This document shows, piece by piece, positions 58,468 through 64,000 of a DNA stretch of 64,000 nt. Both the position numbers and the translations under genes were made by a program. This stretch comes from Thiobacillus sp. 0-1251 (lineage in GTDB: Bacteria; Pseudomonadota; Gammaproteobacteria; Burkholderiales; Thiobacillaceae). The DNA is taken from positions 124,001-188,000 of the forward strand of contig MKWL01000021.1 in assembly GCA_001899305.1 (NCBI GenBank), given 5' to 3'. Numbering within the stretch: position 1 is the stretch's first letter; each line of letters opens with the position of its first letter. The notes beneath the pieces were generated by a model that searched no databases, had not been told where the DNA came from, and was given only the letters and a program-made list of their open reading frames with translations.

Positions 58468-58782
58468 TTACGCCGCCTGGGGCTTGCTGCGCGACCAGAT
58501 CAGGTCGTGGGTGCCGTCCTCGCCTTCGATCAGGCGGGCATAGACCGGAGCCGGGAACGAAGGATCGTCGAGGGTCACGGAGATGTACTCCCGCCCGGCC
58601 TCGCTGGTCTTCTTCCACGCCGCGCCGATGTCGTGGCTGGCGGCCTGCAGGCGGAAGTCGGGGGCCTTCTCGTTGTCGCCCTTGTCGTTGGGAACCAGCT
58701 TGACCTTGACGTTGAGCGTCAGGGTGCGAAGCGTGCCGGTGAAGCCGTCTTTGTCTGCGGTGAAGGTGCCGATGTTGGCCAT
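58468..58782 (-). CDS. DUF736 domain-containing protein
   Basis: 104 residues. DUF736 proteins begin [21 protein letters not shown], exactly as here, and contain APDFRLQ and [23 protein letters not shown]. The domain is frequent on plasmids and ICEs and may bind DNA or protein, but no function is demonstrated. A ribosome-binding site (AGGAG) lies before the ATG at 58782. It sits between two copies of the 200-bp repeat. Confidence 0.92.
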   Translation of the reverse strand: MANIGTFTADKDGFTGTLRTLTLNVKVKLVPNDKGDNEKAPDFRLQAASHDIGAAWKKTSEAGREYISVTLDDPSFPAPVYARLIEGEDGTHDLIWSRSKPQAA

Positions 58783-59345
58783 GATGATTTCTCCTTTGCG
58801 GTGGAACAAGGTTCGCGCCCATCGCGTCCTTGTTGTGATCCGGCCGGCGGGGGACGGGCTGGCTGCACCGCTTGCGGTCGCAACGCAGTGGAGAGCCGGG
58901 AGGCGAAAAGAATTTGTCCCGCGAGGAAGCCGCGCAGCGGCGGGGAAATTGTTTTTGCCGGACGGTTGCAGCCATGAAGCCCGAGGCGCAGCCGCGCCAC
59001 CGCCAGGATTCACAACAACACAAGGACGCCTTGGGCCGAACCGCACCGCAAGGAGATGTGGCTGACTCGGCATCCCCGCATGAAGGCTGCTCCGGCTCGC
59101 CCACTGACGCAGGCCAGGTCAACCACCCAATGACAAGCGAGAACGCCCCCGCCGCACCTTGCGGCGCCGGTGTTGAGGCGTGGCGTGGAAGCTCCATAGC
59201 GATGCCGGGCGGGTTGTCCGTGAACCGTCCTTCGTGGATGTGATGGGTACGAATCGCCAGCGTTGAGGACGGCACGCATTTGCACAACCTGCCGCAGCAA
59301 GCGCCAGCGTGTTCGCCAGCGCGCCGTCCATCGCGGCGGGGCGCC
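58783..59345. other. Gene-free stretch upstream of DUF736
   Basis: About 560 bp without a gene I can support. Open frames here are short, low in conservation signs and rich in Ala/Arg/Pro, typical of GC-rich shadow frames. It should contain the DUF736 promoter. Confidence 0.5.
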
Positions 59346-59545
59346 CGGCGTAGCCGGTTCGGCGGCATCGAGGGGCGCCAAGCGTCGCGCGGCGGGGATA
59401 GCCCGCAGGGCTTTCCCCCGGAGGCAAGCAAAGCGCGCAGCGCCACAGGCGCGAAGGCGTGAGGGATTGAAGCCGAATGGCCGTGACGGCAAAGACGGCA
59501 CGGGGCGCAGCCCGAAAGCCCGGCGGCGCATCGCGCCGACACGCC
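59346..59545. repeat. About 200-bp direct repeat, copy 2
   Basis: Second copy of the repeat at 58129-58329, in the same orientation and 1,217 bp away. Its end lies 42 bp before the GNAT gene, so it may carry that gene's promoter. Confidence 0.87.
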
Positions 59546-59587
59546 CAGGCCGTTCTATATTTTCAGGAAGGAAGCCAAGACAAGCCC

Positions 59588-60106
59588 ATGCCCATCCAGC
59601 TCAGACACGAAATCCCGGAAGACATTGCCGCCATCGAGGCGGTCACGATCGCCGCCTTTGCCGATGCGCCGCACACCAGCCACACCGAGCAATTCATCGT
59701 GCGGGCCTTGCGCGCCGCCGACGAACTGGCGCTTTCCATCGTGGCCGAAGAACATGGCCAGGTCGTTGGCCACGTCGCGCTATCTCCGGTGGCGATCACC
59801 GATGACCACGGACAGAGCGCCCCGGGCTGGTATGGCCTGGGGCCGATTTCTGTCCTGCCGCAAAGGCAGGGGCACGGCATCGGCTCGCGCCTGATGGAAC
59901 AGGCGCTGGCCGAACTGCGGGCCATGCAAGCCGCAGGCTGTGTGCTGTTGGGAGATCCCGCGTACTACGCGCGCTTCGGTTTTCAGGCCCATGCGGGCCT
60001 GCAACTGCCGGGCGTGCCGCCCGGCTATTTCATGGCGCTGGCCCTGCATGGGCCAGTGCCCGAAGGTATCGCGCAGTACAGCGATGCCTTCAACGCCGCC
60101 GCCTGA
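59588..60106 (+). CDS. GNAT-family N-acetyltransferase
   Basis: 172 residues. The acetyl-CoA-binding loop SVLPQRQGHGIGSRLMEQALAEL is the GNAT signature, and GDPAYYARFGFQ follows, as in YhbS-like enzymes. An AGGAAGGAAG ribosome-binding site precedes the ATG at 59588. The substrate is unknown; such enzymes are usual cargo among ICE genes. It is the only + strand metabolic-type gene in this part of the element. Confidence 0.92.
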   Translation: MPIQLRHEIPEDIAAIEAVTIAAFADAPHTSHTEQFIVRALRAADELALSIVAEEHGQVVGHVALSPVAITDDHGQSAPGWYGLGPISVLPQRQGHGIGSRLMEQALAELRAMQAAGCVLLGDPAYYARFGFQAHAGLQLPGVPPGYFMALALHGPVPEGIAQYSDAFNAAA

Positions 60107-60154
60107 GCCATAGCGAAGGCGGCGGCGTTCTGATTCGGCTGCGGGCCTTGAGCA

Positions 60155-60224
60155 CCGGGCGCGGCCACTGCCGCGCCCGGATTTGCTTTCACCGCGCCCA
60201 GGGCGGAACGGCCTGGGCGCGGTG
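60155..60224. terminator. Two strong hairpins between convergent genes
   Basis: CCGGGCGCGG / CCGCGCCCGG (60155-60180) and CACCGCGCCCAGG / CCTGGGCGCGGTG (60190-60224) lie between the GNAT gene and the convergent small gene. T runs are weak, so termination is likely but not certain. Confidence 0.55.
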
Positions 60225-60233
60225 CTGAACGGG

Positions 60234-60443
60234 TTATTCCTTCGTCTCGATGAGCCACCACACGGCATGCGGCAAGGCGCGGCCCGTGATGGGGTGAATG
60301 TCGGTCAGGTCGGCGCGGGCTGACCAGCCCGAGGGCGGGCGGTAGCCGCGCACGTCGCCTTCGCCGTGCCAGCGGCGGGCGCGTACCGTGCCGGGAGCGT
60401 AGATCGCCGCCATGCGTGGGCGGCTGGTGGTGGTGCGGGTCAT
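60234..60443 (-). CDS. Small hypothetical ICE protein
   Basis: 69 residues: a basic N-terminus (MTRTTTSRPRMAAIYAPG), a central RARRWHGEGDVRGYRPPSG and a C-terminal GRALPHAVWWLIETKE. I know of no named domain. It follows parB on the same strand with a 62-bp gap, and an AGGAG-like ribosome-binding site precedes it. Its place after parB appears regular in this ICE group (from memory), which argues that it is real. Confidence 0.62.
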   Translation of the reverse strand: MTRTTTSRPRMAAIYAPGTVRARRWHGEGDVRGYRPPSGWSARADLTDIHPITGRALPHAVWWLIETKE

Positions 60444-60505
60444 GGGGGGCTTCTCCTTTCAGCGAAGCGCCCCGGTCGAGGCCGGGGCGCTTGCTTTCGC
60501 ACAGG

Positions 60506-62563
60506 TCAAGCGGCCAGCGCCACGGCGGGTTCATCCGCCGTTGCCTCGGCATCCTCCGGGGCGTCGTTCTGCTCCTGCGGTGCTGCCTGCGTGCCTTCGG
60601 CCTTGAAGATGGCGGGCATCCAGCCGGTGCCATCGACCAGCCGCTCGGCTTCGCTGGCAATGTCAGCCTTCTTCATCTTCGCCAGCCGGGTGACGTGCGA
60701 CGGGGCGAACTGCTCCACGGCTTCCAGAATCGCGGCCTTCGGCACATGCCGGAAATAACCCTCATTGGTAGGTTTCCACCATGCGGCCATGTCCAGCCCC
60801 ACGGCCTTCGCCAGCTCCTCGCCTGGCTGCTGCCGTGTGGTGCGGGGTGTCACCACGTCCACCGTGACGGCCACGCATACCGCCAGCAGCCGCACCAGTT
60901 CGTCTTGCGACTTCGCCAGCAGCGTGGCGAACAGTTCGGCGCTGTCCTGCGGCAAGGCTTCGCCCGCCACCTGTTGCAACTCGCTCAGCGCCACGACAGC
61001 GGGCGATTCCGGCCAGTCCGGGGCCATGCCTTCCAGCCGGTCTTGCACTTTCAGGCTCACGCCCAGCGGCAACGCACCATGACGGGGGCCGTAGTGGCTG
61101 CCCTGCAAGACGGTCTGCGCCATGCCATGCACCAGCGCAGCCAGCGCCACTTGCGGATGCCGCGCCACTTCGATTTGCAGCGCGGTGGTGCGGTGGGCAC
61201 TCAACCGCTGCGCCAGTCGGTCGGACATGGCGGCGGTCTTGGGCTGCTGCTCGTCGTCCTCGTCTTCGTCGTCGTTCTCGGCATCCTCACTGCCGAAACC
61301 TTGGCGCAGGCGTTCCAGCGTGCGCAGTGCCTTGGCCTCGGCTTCGCGCATCAGGCCGCGATGAATCACAGCTTGCCCGTTGCGGTCGATGGTGACGATG
61401 GCACCGGCTGCGGCCTTCACGGTCGGGCTGTAGTCCTGCAAACCGTCTTCCAACGCCTGCAACTGCTCGCCCACGGCTTCGCCTTCTTCTTGAAGCGCGT
61501 CGGCCTTGCCCTCGTCCTCGGCTTCCAGCGCATCATCAAGGGCTTCGCCAATGGCCTGCACCTTGGCTTGCAGCTTTTCGATGCGCTGCGCTTCGCGCTT
61601 GGTCGGTTCGCGCCGCTCCCTCGGCGCACGCTGGAAAGCGTGCAGGTCGGCATGGGTCACGCCCGGCGTGGCATCCACCCATGCCCAGCCTTCGGCCTTC
61701 ACCTCGGCGGCGATGCCTGTCAGCCGGTCTTGCGCCAGCCTGTCCAGCAATGCGGCATCGGTCAGATACACGCCCGCGTCACCTTCCGCGAACAGGTCAC
61801 GGCGCACGCCACCGCCTGCGGCTTCGTAGGCGTCCAGCCCGACGAAGCGCACCAGCGGATGCCGGTAGGCGTCGATTTCGCGCTCGGTGAGGCGGTCGCG
61901 CAGCGCGGACGGCTGGCGCTGCCACGTCGGCGCGTCGTAGAAGGCTGCCTCCTGCGCAGCGTGGTCGTCAGTGATGGCAAGGGCCATCAACTGATCGAGC
62001 GTGACGGCATCGGCGCGATAGTCGGCCATGAGGCGCGGCGAGACGTTCGCCAGCTTCAAGCGGCGCTGCACCACCAGCGGCGTGACGGAAAAGTCTGCCG
62101 CAATGTCCTCGATGGGCCGGCCTTCGGTCACCAGCGCCGCGAAGGCTTCAAACTGGTCTGCCGGGTGCATGGCTTCGCGCTGCACGTTCTCGGTGAGGCT
62201 GGCAGTTCGGGCCGTGCCATCGGCCACCTGCAAGCAAGGCACCTCCCAATCCTTGGCGATGCGGTGCTTTTTTGCCAGCAGCTTCAACGCGGCCAGCCTG
62301 CGGCCACCGGCCACGACTTCGTAGTGCTCGCCATCGGCGGATGCAATCACGATCAGGTTTTGCAGCAGGCCCACGCGCTGAATGCTCGCGGCCAGTTCAG
62401 GGATGGACATGCGCGGGGTCTTGCGCACATTGCGGCCCGTAGGGCGCAGCACCAGCCGCGACAGCGGAACCAGAATCAGGTTCTTGGTCGGGTCGGCGGC
62501 TTCCAGCGGGACAGCGGCGGCGGCATTGACGGCGCGGGCTTCGGTGGTGGTGATGGCGTTCAT
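60506..62563 (-). CDS. parB: ParB/Spo0J-family partition protein, large ICE type
   Basis: 685 residues. The ParB/sulfiredoxin-like nuclease fold starts at RPTGRNVRKTPRMSIPELAASIQRVGLLQNLIV and includes YEVVAGGRRLAALKLL and the ENVQREAMHPADQFEAF motif. A helix-turn-helix follows (EDIAADFSVTPLVVQRRLKLANVS). A very long, acidic C-terminal region (EDAENDDEDEDDEQQ) is typical of the ICE/plasmid subfamily rather than chromosomal ParB. It is 5.9 kb from parA, so the two may not act as a classical pair. Confidence 0.92.
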   Translation of the reverse strand: MNAITTTEARAVNAAAAVPLEAADPTKNLILVPLSRLVLRPTGRNVRKTPRMSIPELAASIQRVGLLQNLIVIASADGEHYEVVAGGRRLAALKLLAKKHRIAKDWEVPCLQVADGTARTASLTENVQREAMHPADQFEAFAALVTEGRPIEDIAADFSVTPLVVQRRLKLANVSPRLMADYRADAVTLDQLMALAITDDHAAQEAAFYDAPTWQRQPSALRDRLTEREIDAYRHPLVRFVGLDAYEAAGGGVRRDLFAEGDAGVYLTDAALLDRLAQDRLTGIAAEVKAEGWAWVDATPGVTHADLHAFQRAPRERREPTKREAQRIEKLQAKVQAIGEALDDALEAEDEGKADALQEEGEAVGEQLQALEDGLQDYSPTVKAAAGAIVTIDRNGQAVIHRGLMREAEAKALRTLERLRQGFGSEDAENDDEDEDDEQQPKTAAMSDRLAQRLSAHRTTALQIEVARHPQVALAALVHGMAQTVLQGSHYGPRHGALPLGVSLKVQDRLEGMAPDWPESPAVVALSELQQVAGEALPQDSAELFATLLAKSQDELVRLLAVCVAVTVDVVTPRTTRQQPGEELAKAVGLDMAAWWKPTNEGYFRHVPKAAILEAVEQFAPSHVTRLAKMKKADIASEAERLVDGTGWMPAIFKAEGTQAAPQEQNDAPEDAEATADEPAVALAA

Positions 62564-62627
62564 GGTGGTTCTCCAATCGAGTGAAACAAGGAATGGAGGG
62601 GAAACCGCCCCTCCTGCGGGGGACGGG

Positions 62628-63452
62628 TCAGGCTTTCAACTGGCGCAGGCCATCGGCCAGCATCCACAGGGCGCGATTGAGGCGCACATCGGAATCAATG
62701 CCCTGTATCGGGCGGGTCTGCTGGCGGCGTCCGTTGGCGCTGCGGCCATGCAATCCGCCTTTGATGAGGTTTTCTTGGGTGCGGTTGAACACGCTCCACA
62801 GGTCAGGGCGGCGGTCTTCAAACCGGCGCGGCATCAGGATTTGCGATTCGGTGATGGGCGCGGGCTTGTTCGGGTCGTCGTACTTGAGGGTCAACGCGGC
62901 GCGGGCAAACACTTCGGCCTCGCCCTCGTCGAGCGTGATGGCGCGCATGGCATCGCGGGAATCGCGCACACGGTCAAAGCCGCGCAACACCTCGAACGCG
63001 CCTTCGATGACTTGGCCCGCCACGTCGCCCTTGTGGGGCACGCGCACATCGGCCACGGTGTCGCCGCACACAAGGCCATTGCTGCAAACGAACCGGAACT
63101 GGCCCGCCAGCATCTGGTAGCTGCTGGTGCCATCGTGCGAATTCAGCAGGATGATCTCATTGGCTTCCGCGCCGTTGATCTGGCTGGCATGGCGCAGGCG
63201 CAGCATGTGTTTCGTGTGCTCGCGCTTACCTTCATCGCGCACGCGGGTTTGCGTCACCATGAAGGGCTGAAACCCCTCCTTGCGAAGTTCGGTCAACACT
63301 GCCGCCGTGGGGATATAGGCGTACCGCTGTGAACGGCTCTCATGCGGGGCATCCGCGAAGATGGACGGCGCGACACGATGAATCTGGTCATCGGACAGCG
63401 GGTAATCGCTGCGCAGCGCGGGGGAGTGGGAAGCGAAACGGGTTGCAAGCAT
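62628..63452 (-). CDS. DUF932 domain-containing protein (phage/plasmid type)
   Basis: 274 residues. The DUF932 pattern includes PSIFADAPHESRSQRYAYIPTAAVL, HMLRLRH, EIILLNSHDGTSSYQMLAGQFRFVCSNGLV and RDAMRAITLDEGEAEVFA. It is frequent next to parB in ICEs and plasmids, with unknown role. The ATG at 63452 has an AGGAG ribosome-binding site eight bases before it, which decides it over the upstream frame to 63488. Confidence 0.9.
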   Translation of the reverse strand: MLATRFASHSPALRSDYPLSDDQIHRVAPSIFADAPHESRSQRYAYIPTAAVLTELRKEGFQPFMVTQTRVRDEGKREHTKHMLRLRHASQINGAEANEIILLNSHDGTSSYQMLAGQFRFVCSNGLVCGDTVADVRVPHKGDVAGQVIEGAFEVLRGFDRVRDSRDAMRAITLDEGEAEVFARAALTLKYDDPNKPAPITESQILMPRRFEDRRPDLWSVFNRTQENLIKGGLHGRSANGRRQQTRPIQGIDSDVRLNRALWMLADGLRQLKA

Positions 63453-64000
63453 GTCGTTCTCCTGACTTGGCTGTTGAAGAAAGCGCACACCGGATTCCTA
63501 GATTCGGAGCCCAGCCTTTCGGCTGTTCGGTGCGGTCGGCACGAGGAACCCGGTTGGCCCTGTTGCCACCGTCTTTCCTGAGTTCATCGCCCGCGACGGT
63601 CAGGAGCGCGCGGACGGGGGCCGTCAAGGAGACAAGCGCAGGGTTGGTGCGGCCCGCAGGCGCAGCCGAGGACACGGCCCTGCGCGCCTTGATGGCACAC
63701 GGGAGCGGGCTACAGTCGCGGACAAGGTGATGAAGTCAGGAAAGACGGCTGCACATGGCAACGGCCTTCCCCTTGCGCTGACCGCACGGCAAGCGCAAGC
63801 GCGCAGGCCCGAAGCTGGAAGCCGGGCCGGAGGCGTCAGCCGAGCGGAGCGAGGGAACGATGGAAGCCCGCCAGGGGCGAAACCCCGCAGGGGGTTCGAT
63901 GCGCAGCACGACAGCGCGACCGGCCATCTCCCAGGTGGCCGGGGACGCCCAATGCTATGAGCGAGCTATGCCCCCGCTTTGCCATCACAGCGTGAAACAC
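63453..64000. other. Gene-free tail of the window inside the ICE
   Basis: About 550 bp without a supportable gene. It is rich in GC and in short inverted motifs such as ACCCCgcaGGGGG (63893 region), in the style of the intergenic repeats further left. It should contain the promoter of the DUF932-parB group; the next ICE gene lies beyond the window. Confidence 0.45.

Noticed and set aside
58872-59243. 123-residue + strand open frame upstream of the GNAT gene
   Set aside because: No recognisable domain, atypical composition, and no good ribosome-binding site; left as gene-free.
60416-62584. 722-residue open frame on the + strand
   Set aside because: Shadow of parB; low-complexity His/Gln/Gly sequence without a domain.

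Overview
This window comes from a chemolithoautotrophic, sulfur-oxidising betaproteobacterium of the Thiobacillus/Sulfuricella kind. It opens in the end of aprA (dissimilatory APS reductase) followed by cbbQ/cbbO (Rubisco activation). The housekeeping genes have betaproteobacterial character, including the EF-P/EarP arginine-rhamnosylation pair and a DnaE1-type polymerase. Species assignment is inference; no rRNA is present.

Chromosomal part, about 1-24,640. The order is aprA (3' end), a YkgJ-type Fe-S protein, a DUF4124 protein, cbbQ, cbbO and a small unknown gene, all on the + strand. Then come obg, rpmA and rplU on the - strand, ispB, tRNA-Pro(CGG), a translationally coupled tetR/RND efflux operon, a double-CDGSH protein, a DUF924 protein, metG and acyP. 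dnaE, efp, earP and a psiF-like gene are on the - strand, and cspA closes the block. Between acyP and dnaE, on the - strand, is a compact predicted small RNA with two anti-Shine-Dalgarno blocks, its own promoter and an intrinsic terminator.

Mobile part, about 24,645 to beyond 64,000. This is a Tn4371-family integrative and conjugative element (ICE) read from its trb end towards an integrase that lies outside the window. The core order is DUF2274, trbI-G-F-L-J-E-D-C-B, an RHH protein, traG, eexN, a LysR regulator (traR type), [accessory cargo], relaxase, traF, DUF2840, a small basic protein, parA, iteron-like repeats, repA, a HTH protein, DUF2285, DUF2958, an XRE regulator, DUF736, a GNAT enzyme, parB and DUF932. 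Together these encode a VirB/Trb type IV secretion apparatus, a coupling protein, DNA processing, and a plasmid-like replication and partition module.

The cargo (about 38,432-49,804) is a defective Tn21/Tn501-type transposon without transposase or resolvase. It has an intact 38-bp inverted repeat next to traR. Inside lies a metal/redox operon: an unusual P1B ATPase, an HMA protein, a ZntR-like regulator, a CxxC thioredoxin-fold protein, a CcdA-like protein and an MFS transporter. This operon is joined, at a leftover resolution (res) site, to a complete merRTPCADE mercury operon. The far inverted repeat is cut short beside the degraded 3' end of a group II intron. Two MerR-type promoters, one with a 19-bp and one with a 20-bp spacer, show that the two metal operons are separately regulated.
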